Assembly: GCA_039545355.1 (NCBI GenBank)
Contig: BCJJ01000023.1
Span: 1,362-65,361, forward strand
Reading direction: 5' to 3'
Length of the DNA: 64,000 nucleotides
Origin: Trichosporon coremiiforme
Lineage: Eukaryota; Basidiomycota; Tremellomycetes; Trichosporonales; Trichosporonaceae
Part shown: piece after piece, positions 50,725 through 62,035 of the stretch
Numbering within the stretch: the first letter of the stretch is position 1
How the letters are laid out: every line of letters starts with the position of its first letter
Program-made: the position numbers and the translations under genes
The notes under the pieces: generated by a model
What the model was told of the DNA's origin: nothing
Database searches by the model: none
What the model saw: only the letters and a program-made list of their open reading frames with translations

Positions 50725-52162
50725 TCCCCTCCCTTGTTTCGTTTCTGCTCGGTCCAGCGCCGGGTGTCGAGGGCTCCGATGCGGCATGCTTGGGCCGGGC
50801 CCCACACGCCCTTCGCCACAAGGGCCATGCCAGCCAACCTCCAGCCAGGTTCAGTCAGTTGTATTCTCCAGTCTCAGTCTCAGTCTCAGTCTCAGTATCA
50901 GTATCAGTGGTAGTTTCACATGTGTCATGACATGAGTTTGGATCTTTGGAGTGTGGTTATGTGGAAGCATTGTCATGCAGATCGGGGTGTGCGGCAGTGT
51001 GTGTGTTGCGTGACAGGTGAACGGGAGGGAGGGAGGGAGAAGTGGTGATAGGGGGGGTGGGCGTGTAGCCGGCGGCATGCGGCATGCGGCAGGTAGATGG
51101 ATGAATATGAATTGCGGGGAGCCGCAACATGCAAGATGCATCATGGTTCGAGAGCAGGAAAGCAGGTGCATGCGGCAGGGCCAGGGCCAGGGATATCGAA
51201 TATGTGAATGTGTGGGGAGCGATAGCCGTGGAGGATAGAGGGTAGAGGGTGAATCGGGATTGCCGTGGATTGTGGAGGTTGTGGGCACGAGGGTGGAGGT
51301 GTGTGGAGGTGTGTGGTGCGTATATGCGTATGCGCGTATGCGCGTAATGCATTGATCGACTCGGTACTCGGTCGGTCCAATGGTAGGGGGAGGAGGCGTG
51401 AGCACAGTGTGCACAGTGTGCACAGGGGGACAGACAGGGGGTGATGCAATGATCGTCTCCCTCGTCTCCCAGGTCCCCCAGGTCCCCCGGTGGAGGCCGG
51501 TGTTGCGGGCGGCCCGGATCTGGTGGAGGGACCCAGAGCCAATGGCCCCCACGACATTGTCCGGCCGAGCGTGTAGTTCCGTGCGTAGCCGTTATCACCA
51601 CTACATAAACCGATCGATCCACCCAGAGCCAAGTCCCTCGAACCCCCATCAGTGACCAGTGAGTGCATCGACGAGCACGAGCACGAGCACGCACCCACCC
51701 GAAAGAACTACATACACGGTGAGTACAGACCACCACCATCATCATCATCTTCTCATCGGTATGCATTGCCGGCGTCTCAGTCTCTCTTGATTCCCCCACA
51801 ATGACTGCGGGGTGGGTGGGTGGGTGCGAGCGGGCTGAGCGGACCTGGCTGGGTCGGGTTTCGTTGGGTTTCGTTGGCTCCGAGTTCCAGCCAGCCGACC
51901 TGGGGACCACCGTACGGGCTCGTCTCCACCAAGTTTTGCGGGGGTGGCGGCTAGTACGCACTCATATGACTGGTCATCCCCTTCTCCACTCTTTTGATCC
52001 ACAACGACAACGGCCCACCGGGCAACCTATTTTCCCAATCGTCCACGACATTTCTCCTCTATTCCTCCTACATTCACTTGCATATACCGGCCCGGACCCG
52101 CCCGGACCCCGAGACTCCCGGACCTTGTCCCCCCTTCCCCCTTCCCCCCCCCTTTGCCCGCC
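50725..52162. other. 1.4-kb low-complexity interval upstream of ALT1
   Basis: Strand-biased, G-rich on the plus strand (50950-51550), with many GTGTGGAGG- and GGGAGG-like runs and alternating TATGCGTATGCGCGTATGCGCG (51320-51341). Long minus-strand frames here (up to 334 codons) are His/Pro/Thr-rich low-complexity shadows. A CA/GA-repeat-like stretch (GAGCACGAGCACGAGCAC, 51676-51693) is also present. No gene. Confidence 0.4.
50869..50909. repeat. Hexanucleotide microsatellite CAGTCT/CAGTAT
   Basis: Four CAGTCT units followed by two CAGTAT units, just after the 49985 gene. Confidence 0.85.
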
Positions 52163-53871
52163 ATGTTGTTCTCGGCTATGCGCTCGCGTGCGCCTGCGAG
52201 CCTCCTCGGCTCTGCCTTAAAGACCCCCGCCCTCACCCGGGCTAACGGCAGCAGCATCAGAATGACGCACAAGAAGGCCCTCACCCTCGAGAGCATCAAC
52301 CCCGCCGTGCTCGACGTGCAGTATGCCGTCCGCGGCGAGCTCGCCCTCAAGGCCGACAAGTACATGCACCAGCTCGAGGACGGCGACAAGTCGCTCCCCT
52401 TCGACAAGGTCGTCACCGCCAACATCGGCAACCCCCAGCAGAAGGGCCTCAACCAGCGCCCGATCACGTACTGGCGCCAAGTCATCTCGCTCCTCGAGAA
52501 CCCGATGCTGATGGAGGAGCACCTCGACGTCATCAAGACCATCTACCCCGCCGATGTCATCCGTCGCGCCCAGAGCCTGCACAAGGAGATCGGATCCGTC
52601 GGCGCGTACACCCACTCCAAGGGCGTGCTGCAGATTCGCCAGCGCGTTGCCAAGTTCATCGAGAGTGAGTATACGGCAGAGGCTCGGGCGCAGTGGTAGG
52701 GTCACCGGGACCCTTCGTGACCCGTCGCCAGTCGCTCGGACCAGCTCTCCGGTCAGTCGCCGGTTCGGAGAGTGACGTCGAGATAGCTACAAAGCCTCGC
52801 GGGCCCAGCTGACCACCAGAGCGCGACGGTTACCCCTCCGACCCCGAGATGATCTTCCTCACTGCCGGTGCCTCGGCTGGTGTGTCGCAGATCCTTGGCC
52901 TCGCCCTCAAGCCCGGAGACGGCGCCATGATCCCGATCCCGCAGTACCCGCTGTACACCGCGACGCTCTCTTACATCCACGGCAAGCCGATTCCGTACTA
53001 CCTGAACGAGGACGCCGAGTGGTCGACGAACACTGCCGCGCTGCGCGAGGGCGTCGCCAAGGCGAAGCAGGACGGTACTCCCATCAAGGCGCTCGTCGTC
53101 ATCAACCCCGGTAACCCGACCGGCGCCTGCCTGACGCGCGAGGCGATGGAGGACGTCGTGCGCCTGTGCTACGAGGAGTCGATCCTCCTGCTCGCGGACG
53201 AGGTGTACCAGCGCAACATCTTCAACAACGAGACCAAGCCGTTCATCTCCTTCAAGGAGGTCGTGAAGAGCATGGACAAGGACATTGCGGACTCTGTCGA
53301 GCTCGTGTCCTTCCACTCCATCTCGAAGGGCGTGTCCGGCGAGTGCGGCCGCCGCGGTGGATACTTTGAGCTGTGCAACGTTGACCCCGAGGTCGTGGAC
53401 CAGATCTACAAGATGGCCTCGGTCACCCTGTGCCCGCCCGTCACGGGCCAGGTCGGCGTGGACCTCCTGGTGAACCCGCCAGTGGAGGGCGACGAGTCCT
53501 ACCCGCAGTGGAAGGAGGAGACGACGCTCACCCATGACAACCTGGCCTCGCGCAGCAAGTACATGCAGGAGCGCTTCAGCCAGCTGCCGAACATGTCGTG
53601 CCAGCCAGCCGACGGCGCGATGTACCTGTTCCCCCGCATTGAGATCCCGGAGAAGGCAGTGAAGGAGGCCGAGAAGCGCGGCAAGGCCCCCGACGTCATG
53701 TACACGCTCGACCTGCTCGATGCCACCGGTATCTGCGCCGTGGCCGGAAGCGGATTCGGGCAGGAGCCGGGCACGTTCCACATGCGCGTCACCGCGCTCT
53801 GCCCCGGTGTCGAGGAGTATGTCGACAAGATCGAAAAGTTCCACAAGGACTGGATCAAGAAGTACGAGTAG
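52163..53871 (+). CDS. ALT1: Alanine aminotransferase, 517 aa
   Basis: Exons 52163-52664 and 52820-53871, in frame; intron 155 nt. A PLP enzyme converting alanine and 2-oxoglutarate to pyruvate and glutamate. The basic, Ser/Arg-rich N-terminus (SAMRSRAPASLLGSALKTPA) suggests a mitochondrial presequence; a second Met (about residue 34) could start a cytosolic form, as in yeast ALT1/ALT2 isoforms (inference). Family segments are ANIGNPQQKGLNQRPITY, IFLTAGASAGVSQIL, VVINPGNPTGACL, LLADEVYQRNIF, the PLP lysine in FHSISKGVSGECGRRGGYFE (about K337), and SGFGQEPGTFHMRVTAL near the C-terminus. Length matches fungal ALT. Confidence 0.95.
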
Positions 53872-54110
53872 AGTGTGCGCTCCAGGATCTAGGACCCGTT
53901 TAGAAGATTATCTGTAAATTATGCATTAGTCATTACCTAGTGGGGTGAAGGGGGCAACTGGACGCGAGTTTTGATGGGATGCAGCTTGAGCAGCTTGGTA
54001 CGGCAAGAAGAAAGCCGACGCAAATACCCCTGCGTGGCCGACACGCCGCATGCCATGTCTCGGCTGAAACCTGACCAGCACGGCCAGGCGAAGGCATCCA
54101 CCATCCAAGT

Positions 54111-54116
54111 CACGTG
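54111..54116. promoter_or_regulatory. CACGTG box upstream of EFM7
   Basis: TCACGTGCCA at 54110-54119, 131 nt before the EFM7 start; the same ten bases occur at 27511. Confidence 0.35.
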
Positions 54117-54241
54117 CCACCAAAAGTCAACAAAGTTCGCCGTCCGCCGCCCGCACCCAGTGTCCAACTTGTCCAGCCGATCGCTCAGACCTCAAGACCT
54201 CACACCGGCACACTTCCCCCTCACCAACAGCACCACGCAAG

Positions 54242-55406
54242 ATGGAGTCCGACGACGACATGGGTCTCGGCGACCTCATGCCGGTAAGCCCCAGCGCCCC
54301 AGCTCACTTGACGTTGAATGGCCCTGTAAGCTGACAAGCAGCGAGAGTCGTCCCCCCCGCCTCCGGAGGCTACGTTCTCGACGTACACTCTGCCGGAGGG
54401 GTATGGACCGGACGAACTGAGGATTCGGCTTGTTGGAAGTCACCCGCTATGGGGACATCATCTGTACGTGTCTTCTAATCCCCAGTCTCATCTTGCTCCA
54501 TGGCCTAGCTCAGCTCGCACCCTCCCCACCCTCGGCACTCCCCTCTGCTCGTGCTAGCTCAAGGAGCTCGACCGGCTCGGCCGGCTCGAACGGCTCTAGC
54601 TCTGAACCTGTTTTAGCTCGCGGCTCTCGGCTTGCTTCGCTCGCCGCTCGCCGTCTTTTGCTGACTCCAGGTGGAACACGGCCCTCGTCACGACCTCGTA
54701 CATCCTTTCCCACCCCTCGCTGTCACGGCACAAGCGCGTGCTCGAACTCGGCGCAGGCGGCGGCCTGCCCTCGCTCGGCTGCGCGCTAGCAGGCGCCAAG
54801 ACGGTGCTGATCACGGACTACGCCGATGCGTCCCTCGTCGAGAACATTGAGTACAACGTCGAGTCGAACCTGGGCGGGAGCGAGGAGGGACGCGCGGTCC
54901 GTGTACTCGGACACGTGTGGGGGCACGATGTGCAGCCGCTGTTGGAGTGTCAGAGCGAGGCGGAGGCCACGGCGGCCGCTCTCGACGACTCTCCGGCTCC
55001 GGCTCCGGCTGAGCCCTCGGCATCGCTCGCTCCGAACTTCGACCTCGTCATCCTCTCCGACCTCATGTTCAACCACTCGCAACACGCCGCCCTCATGCAG
55101 ACGCTGGAGGGCACGCTGCGCGGCGGCCCCGTGCCCCAATTCATCGAGGGCAAGACACCCTGCGCGCTCGTGTTCTTCACGCACCACCGACCGTGGTACG
55201 CGAAGGAGGACATGGCGTTCATCGACGAGCTCACCAAAAGGGGGTGGCAGTGCGACCGCGTCGCGGAGCAGTACACAGGCGCCATGTTCGAGGACGATCC
55301 CGGAGACGAGCGTGTGCGCGGCACCGTGCACGGGTTCAGGTGCTGGCGGAGCAGCGCGCGCCCCGCTGACGGAGAGGGTAAGGAGGAGACGGCGCCGGAG
55401 AGCTAG
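54242..55406 (+). CDS. EFM7: eEF1A N-terminal/lysine methyltransferase EFM7 (NNT1), 299 aa
   Basis: Exons 54242-54283, 54342-54463 and 54671-55406, in frame. A seven-beta-strand SAM-dependent methyltransferase; yeast Efm7 methylates the N-terminal Gly2 and adjacent Lys3 of eEF1A. Recognised segments are RLVGSHPLWGHHLWNTALV, the SAM-binding VLELGAGGGLPSL, ITDYADASLVENIEYNV, VWGHDVQPLLE, FDLVILSDLMFNHSQHAAL and FFTHHRPWYAKEDMAF. An Ala/Pro/Glu insertion of about 25 residues (near 155-180) makes it longer than yeast Efm7 (about 260 aa). Intron 2 (207 nt) carries GCTCG-rich imperfect repeats. Confidence 0.93.
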
Positions 55407-55699
55407 AAGCTTCCGCGTGATGCCGCTGACGGCATGGAGAAGACGGCGGGTTAGCTCACAGCTCCCCCGCGACCATGTCGAGGCTGAGGTGGGGAGAGCT
55501 AGAGATGAAGATGAAGGGCGGCCGAGGACGAGGAAGAGCTAGAAGCTCACTCGGTCCGGAGGCGCGGCAGTCTGCCTCCTGCTGCTGCTGTGCTGGGTGT
55601 GCGGCGAGGATCCCGCCGCGTGACCTTTCGCTGAGAGGATATCATAGACCTAATGTAACATTGCTACGGAACTGATGCGGAAGTCTCGGCAGCCACCAC

Positions 55700-57565
55700 C
55701 TATGCCGTGTCGAGGGCGCGCACGAGCAGGGGGAGCTGGTATACCGTGTTCTCGTCCTCTCCCTTGACAGCTGGGCGGAGGACGACCTTGAGCTGGCAGA
55801 CGATGTCGGGTTTGCTCGGGAGCTCCTCAAAGCTGAACGCCCTGAGGAGGGTGAAGAGCACGATCTTGATCTCGGTGACGGCAAAGCGCCACCCGATGCA
55901 CCCGTGGCGGCCGGTAATGAACGTCATGAGGTTCGCATAGACGCCCGGGAGAGTCTTGGCGGGAATGCCAGGTCTGGAGAAACGGTCGGGGTTGAACTCG
56001 AGTGCATCCTCGCCCCACACGTCCGGGTCCCAGTTCATGACCTGCATGGGGATGAAGGCGCTGTCACCGCGGCGCATCAAGATCTCAGTGACCATGTTGC
56101 CGTCTCGGCCGCGGACAGGTGTGGCGAGCTTGACGGTCGTGTCGCGCTGCGCGGTGCGGATGCTCGCCTGCACTGTCGCGTCCATGCGGAGGACCTCGCG
56201 CACGACCGCGTCGAGGAACGGCAGCGCGTCGAGTGCGTCGATGCTCGGCCGCTCGCCGAGCGTCATGCACTCGGCACGCAGGCGCGTCTGCACGTCTGGC
56301 GCGCGCGCGATCCGCATCAAAGCCCAGCACGAGGTCGACGCCGACGTCTCATTGCCCGCAAGCATGAATGTGCGCAGCTGCGATTGGATGTCATAGTCGC
56401 TCAGGCGCTGGCTCTCCTTGATGTCCGGGTTCATGTTGCTGCGCAGCAGCAGGCTCAGGAGGTCCTTGCCCTCGGTCCCGGCCAGAGGCGCCAGGGGCGA
56501 GGTGCCGTCTGCCCCGGCCGCGTCCTTCTCCGCCGCCATCTGCGCCGCGAGCTCGGCCTTGCTCCGCCGTAGGCGCTCTACGAGCACGGAATCGGCGAGC
56601 GCGACCCCCTCATCGATCGTCCGGTCCGCCCTCGTCCAGCCCCGGAACCACGGGATCATCTCGAGTGCGACCTGGAGGCGGCTCGTGTTGATGCCGCCCA
56701 TGATCATGACGCGGAAGGCGTTGACGAGCGCATTCTCCTCCCCCGACAGAGTCGAGAGAGCCCCGATCTGATACCCGAATCCGGCTTGGCCGATCATGTC
56801 AATCGCCATCGCCATGAGGCCCCTCATGACGTCGATCTTGCGGCCGCCCTCGGCCTCGTCGGCGGGCTTGGGCGACGTCGGCGACGGCGACGGGTATCCC
56901 GCCGGCTCGGTGTGGGTCGCGTACAAATGCCAGATGTCGCGGAGTTCCTCCGCCTTGTCAAAGAACACGGGCACCATGCGGCGCACGTTGCGGTGCGAAA
57001 AGGCCGGCGCACACACGCGCCGGATACGGATGTGCTCCTGTCCCTCGACGGCCGTGAGCCCGTTCCCGAGGACGCGCTGCAGGAACATCTGCGCGTCCCA
57101 CGGCTTGTGCCACGTCTCGCAGTCTGTCAACATGGCATGCACGAACGCCGTGTCCGTCGTCAGGATCCGCGCCGTCCCCCACGCAACCGTGTAGCGCACC
57201 GTCGGGCCGTATTTGCGCACCCAGGAGTAGAACGCAGTCGACGGAGGCGCGTAAACGAACTCGAACAGGTTGCCCCACACGAGCGACTTGGGCGGCGGTC
57301 CGGGTAGGTTCTTCCACGGAAGCCTCGAGGGATACCACACGTACCACGACCAGTAGGTGTAGACGGCGCAGGTGAGGCATGTGGCGAGGAGAAGGCTGAC
57401 GACAGAGGCGACGGGGGAAGTATCGAGGTAGACGCCGACGTATGGGACGGCGCACACTGCGGCCCATGCTGTGGCCGGCGTCGGAAGCGACAGGTCGTTG
57501 AGAGTGTCGAGAGGAGGCGGAAGCGCCCTGAGGAGCCGACAAGTCAGCTCCGAGAGCGGGAGCAT
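55700..57565 (-). CDS. Cytochrome P450 monooxygenase, 621 aa
   Basis: Single exon from ATG 57565. Hydrophobic N-terminal segments (about 40-75) anchor it to the ER membrane, followed by the Pro-rich hinge NLPGPPPKSLVWGN. Helix I has LAGNETSAST (AGxET). The ExxR is in EVLRMDATVQ, the PERF-like segment is FNPDRFSRPG, and the heme-binding loop is FITGRHGCIGWRFAVTE with ligand about C556, matching FxxGxxxCxG. A long insertion precedes helix C-D (Pro/Ser-rich, PSPSPTSPKPADEAEGG). It looks like the multi-member P450s of basidiomycetes with no fixed substrate; not the single-copy sterol 14-demethylase or C22-desaturase. Substrate unknown. Confidence 0.94.
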   Translation of the reverse strand: MLPLSELTCRLLRALPPPLDTLNDLSLPTPATAWAAVCAVPYVGVYLDTSPVASVVSLLLATCLTCAVYTYWSWYVWYPSRLPWKNLPGPPPKSLVWGNLFEFVYAPPSTAFYSWVRKYGPTVRYTVAWGTARILTTDTAFVHAMLTDCETWHKPWDAQMFLQRVLGNGLTAVEGQEHIRIRRVCAPAFSHRNVRRMVPVFFDKAEELRDIWHLYATHTEPAGYPSPSPTSPKPADEAEGGRKIDVMRGLMAMAIDMIGQAGFGYQIGALSTLSGEENALVNAFRVMIMGGINTSRLQVALEMIPWFRGWTRADRTIDEGVALADSVLVERLRRSKAELAAQMAAEKDAAGADGTSPLAPLAGTEGKDLLSLLLRSNMNPDIKESQRLSDYDIQSQLRTFMLAGNETSASTSCWALMRIARAPDVQTRLRAECMTLGERPSIDALDALPFLDAVVREVLRMDATVQASIRTAQRDTTVKLATPVRGRDGNMVTEILMRRGDSAFIPMQVMNWDPDVWGEDALEFNPDRFSRPGIPAKTLPGVYANLMTFITGRHGCIGWRFAVTEIKIVLFTLLRAFSFEELPSKPDIVCQLKVVLRPAVKGEDENTVYQLPLLVRALDTA

Positions 57566-57790
57566 GGTCTTGAGTTTGTTTCTTTTGGCTGAGCTGTTGC
57601 TGATTTCGAGAGGAGAGGGCGGTGTGCAGCCCCGGCTCACTTCTGTGTCTTCTTAAGAGTGCGTCTGCCTCTGCATCCTCTGCATCCCCTGGCCATCCTT
57701 CAGCCTGCGCGCGACAGCCCCGCCCGTCCCCGCCCGACCCATCGTCAAGAACAATGGTCAACCCTGTCTCGCATATTCTCGCACATGAGT

Positions 57791-57830
57791 GAGCAGCGGG
57801 GCAGCGAGGGGCAGCGAGGGGCAGCGAGGG
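57791..57830. repeat. 10-nt tandem repeat (GCAGCGAGGG)
   Basis: Three exact copies preceded by one imperfect copy (GAGCAGCGGG), upstream of the P450 gene. Confidence 0.85.
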
Positions 57831-59543
57831 GATGCTGTGACCTCGGTTCTCCGATGGATTTGTGTGACCCATTGTTTGGTGACTCGGCTCTCGTCCTTAC
57901 AGGTGGCAGTGAGACAGCACCATCAGTTGACAGTTCTCCAGCCACATCTGATTGGAATGTACTCCTGTCCTCCTGTCTGATTGGAATCTGAGACGGACCG
58001 ACCGTCCGAGTGGACCTGCGCTTATTGTCCGGTCACGCGCGCGGAACCCGTGCCTATCGCCCGTGTATCAGGTGCGTCGGGTCTTGCATGTGCTTCGGGC
58101 GTGCTTCGCGCAGCAGTCGCAATGCAAGACAACGAACGCTCTCAATCGCATCCCTCCAAGTCTTGGCGTTGTACGCCGATGCAAGTGGAAGAGTCAGAAA
58201 TCGATCAGTCAGGAGAAACAGAGCTAAAGGGCGCCGACGGTGATCCACGCCGCCTGATTCGATTCAGGCCCTCCGAAACCGTCCTGCTCCGTCGTCGTGA
58301 GCCGAGTCTCCCGTGGTGCCGGGTGCTCAGCGAGCTCGAGGACGGCGGTGACGGTTGAATCAGCTTCAGGTGCTGCTGCAACCCATGCAGACCTCATCTC
58401 AGGTCCAGGGCTCCTGCGCCCGCAGTCCGAGGTCCGAAGTCTCCAGCTGGACAGCTCCGCATTCCCGCATCATGCCGTAGGTCCTGGGCAGCGACTCAAC
58501 CCGTCCATTGTCGCGGCACACTCGGATAATGGGGGGATGTTGCCCCCGGCTTGTGTCTCCAGTCATTCTGCAGGCCCGTAATCGTCGCGTATCGCGCCTT
58601 TTTCCCTTGCTGAGTCTGTAGAGACCTGGCATCGGAATCCTCCCGGAAGCAAGTAGCTGGTCAGTATGTGTGCGGAGTGTGTTTGAAGGACGCGGAGCAA
58701 TGTGGTGGGAACGGCGGATGCGGGTGTCTGTCCCCCGTTTCGGGCCCGGAACGCGCACCTCCCTCCCTCACTCGCGACAATCGCGGCGCGTTCTCGGGAA
58801 ATAGATCTCAGCGTGCTCCGACTTCCGTCACTGATGCCGCGCCGAACCTAAATGTCAACCGTCGATCGTGCGATGGGCGGAACAGCGCACGGCGGGACGG
58901 CGAATGCAGCGCGCCTGTTGGTGTATTGAGTCGGGCCTGAGCCACCGAGCCGTCGAGGGACGGCATTGATGCACAAGGGGACGCGGAGTGAGCACGATGG
59001 CCAGAAAGTCCAGACCTTTTTCGGTGCGGGGCTCTGCGCCGAAACTCTGCCTCGTGTCGCGTCGCGCCTCCGCGTTTTGCGCCGCGCCGCGTCGCCCGCC
59101 GCTAGTGTTATCGTCTGATGCCTGATCAGTGACGGCGTCTGCTACCGATGGCACCATCATTTTGGCCCAAGGTTCGAAGCTATTCCAGATTCTTCGTCCG
59201 CGCCTGAGCGTTCCTCGTGTGGTCTGCAGATCCCGCATCCACCATGACGCGCGGGCCGCATGGCCCGCTATCCCAGGCCGCGACGGCCGCTCCGGGGTTT
59301 GTTTCGATGGTTGATGTGAAGGGACCTCGTAGGGACTCCGTAGGGACGGCGAAGGGACGAGCGTGTGGGGAAGGGGAGCCGAGCAGAACCGAATTCTGGA
59401 CCAACAACAGCCGAACATACGACGCGCCAATGAACAACAATACATTGGCGAGGATATCGAGGCTGACGACGTGGAGAAGCCGATATGACGGGGTCGGCGT
59501 CGGATGCTAATCTGAATGGACGAGTGCCCAGTGCATCGTGAGC

Positions 59544-59555
59544 GGGGGGGGGGGG
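59544..59555. repeat. Homopolymer run of 12 G
   Basis: Twelve consecutive G on the plus strand, 50 nt before the 59606 hairpin. Confidence 0.9.
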
Positions 59556-59605
59556 TTGTGTCCCCCTGTAGCCGAGGTCAATGACGGTGGATGAACGTCA
59601 TGAGA

Positions 59606-59633
59606 GCCACATCCGCTATGAGATGGATGTGGC
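59606..59633. repeat. Perfect 9-bp inverted repeat, 10-nt loop
   Basis: GCCACATCC (59606-59614) pairs exactly with GGATGTGGC (59625-59633). Confidence 0.8.
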
Positions 59634-59981
59634 ACGCGCAGCGCTGACCTCAGCCTGGGGAAGACAACGTGCATCCGCCTTCCTTCCCCCACTCTGCACG
59701 CTTCTGCACAACAAATGGCAGCATTGCGGACCGACGAGGTCCGATACCGTTGTGATCAGAGTATCTCGGTGGATTCCCGGGAATTAGGTGATGTGCCCAA
59801 GTGGGGATTGCTGGTGACCGACGATATCCTTCCACCGGCCACGACGGCCCCGTTGCGCATGCTTTCGGGCTGCCTTTGGCCAGCTTTAGGGTTTGGTACA
59901 TGCTGTTCTGCTTAATTAATGAAGTTCTCGGTGACGAGAGGGGGGAAGGATGGGGGAGCCCAGCGCGGAACAGCAAGGAGG

Positions 59982-60312
59982 NNNNNNNNNNNNNNNNNNN
60001 NNNNNNNNNNNNNNNNNNNNNNNNNNNNNNNNNNNNNNNNNNNNNNNNNNNNNNNNNNNNNNNNNNNNNNNNNNNNNNNNNNNNNNNNNNNNNNNNNNNN
60101 NNNNNNNNNNNNNNNNNNNNNNNNNNNNNNNNNNNNNNNNNNNNNNNNNNNNNNNNNNNNNNNNNNNNNNNNNNNNNNNNNNNNNNNNNNNNNNNNNNNN
60201 NNNNNNNNNNNNNNNNNNNNNNNNNNNNNNNNNNNNNNNNNNNNNNNNNNNNNNNNNNNNNNNNNNNNNNNNNNNNNNNNNNNNNNNNNNNNNNNNNNNN
60301 NNNNNNNNNNNN
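59982..60312. other. Assembly gap, 331 N
   Basis: Run of N from 59982 to 60312. Translations across it have no meaning; sequence left and right may not be at true distance. Confidence 0.99.
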
Positions 60313-61780
60313 TAACAAGCCGCGGCACTGAGTTCACGGACATTTGATCCCAACCAATCATGTCCTCGTCACGAGCCTCCTTGAACGGCTCAGGCGTGCG
60401 CATCGCATTGCTGTCTCCGCCCACTCCGCGCGCGGAAGGCGGAGCGCTTCCCGCCCCATCAACCATGAACCGCGCATCATTGATGGCGACGTGGTGAGCT
60501 GTCCAGATCTAATACCCGCTCGATACCCGGTGTCGATACCCGGTGTGCGCGTGTGCAAAGTGGGAGCGCTGCCGTCCTCGGCGAGGGTTAAGAGGCTGAA
60601 GAGCAGAGCAGTCCGCGCAGCTCTTTCCGCACCAGACTTGATTTGGCTCAGTGAGAGTGCCAAATGCAATCGCGAATGCAACCTAGTGCCGCCAGCACTC
60701 CGCTACTTTCCACCCCATGTGAACGGATGCATGAGTTGGGATCGCAAGATAGGGATGTCTTTTAGATAATTTCGGCGATGCTCGGTTGCGCATGGTGACG
60801 TCCAGATGAGAGCGTTGGAATCGATGCCGCTCGATTGCGCGTCCGCGTGGTTCCTGGCAGAGTGGGGGAGCATGCACTTTATCTTTTCACGCTTTCATGC
60901 TAGTGCAGATGCAAGTTGAAAGTGATCGTTACTTGCTCATCAATCACAGAAATGGGGGGATGCGCCATCGTCACACCCGAGATAAGCGACGAGACTCGGG
61001 GACCTGCGGGCTGCTCCTCGCTTACCGTTATCTCTAAGCGCGGCGCGGAGATCTGCGCGGCACGTATACTGCCTCGGCAGATGATAACTTGCTCGTCGTA
61101 CGCTAGCTTCTGCGATCCACGTACCTTTGGAGAAATGTTAAGCGAGCCTTATTGACCTGCAGGGCAGTTCTTTCCGAAAGGGTCGAATGGCACAGAAGAG
61201 GACTGCTAAGCGAGGGATCGACACGTCTGAAGAGCCACCCTTCCATCCGTGGGGATGAGGACAGGGGGCTTGTTTGGTGCTATGCTAAGCGAGGTATGCT
61301 GCGTCTCACCCGTTCCACAACCCACATCCCCGACCAGACAACCCGACGGCTGCTAACCCGAGGCCCGAAACGTCGGGCTTAGCGCTCCTCTGCACGCATG
61401 AGTCCCAAAACTAATCGAGTTAATCGACTTTTGAGTCACCTGCATCTGACAATGAGAGATGGTATCGTGACTTCTCCGATTGCGGTGAATTCAGTCAATC
61501 TATTTGTGCCTGCTCTCCCCAAAGCTGCTCACTCGTACTCTGCAGACTCCTGGTCCCGCTGAGCGCTCGCTGCATGCTGCTTACCGCTGCCACGACGCAG
61601 TCCCTGTGTCGAGCTACAGTTGCCCCCGTGTCAAGCTACTGCTTCCGTCGAGCTATCACCATCCCTTTGCTCACTGAGCAAGGGGGAGCAAGGTGTGGGA
61701 CGCCTGGCTGAGCTCAGCAACACCAGCAAGAGCCTGGGAGGTTCGGTCTCACGTCCCAGGGTTGGAATTTTCGGGTTCGG

Positions 61781-62035
61781 TCACGGGACGTTCAAGGCAG
61801 CGAGCTCAACAAGCGTCGAGCTTGCGTCGTCGATGTCAGGCAGGACCTTGTTTAGTCTCACTGAACTCTCGATGCATTGTCTATCCGTGTCCGCGATCTC
61901 AACGAGCTCGGCGAGCACGGCGCATTTCAGACCAACCATGTCCCCGGACAGCAGGACGCATGAGGTGCTCAGGGCGTCTACCAGGGCATACAGTAGATCA
62001 GAAATAGCTATCAGCTCGCCGTGACCTTCAATCAC
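61781..62035 (-). CDS. Short protein-like frame in the gene-free region, 84 aa
   Basis: Minus-strand ATG 62035 to TGA 61781. The sequence reads like a soluble helical protein (GELIAISDLLYALVDALSTS, RQCIESSVRLNKVLPDIDDA) with alternating hydrophobic and charged residues, unlike other frames around it. No downstream exon could be joined, so it may be the only surviving exon of a decayed gene. No family recognised. Confidence 0.25.
   Translation of the reverse strand: MIEGHGELIAISDLLYALVDALSTSCVLLSGDMVGLKCAVLAELVEIADTDRQCIESSVRLNKVLPDIDDASSTLVELAALNVP

Noticed and set aside
50957..51961. 334-codon minus-strand frame
   Set aside because: Rich in His/Pro/Thr from a G-rich repeat-like strand; no conserved block and no start context.
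59650..60466. Frames across the N run
   Set aside because: They exist only because N was translated as X; the gap is not sequence.
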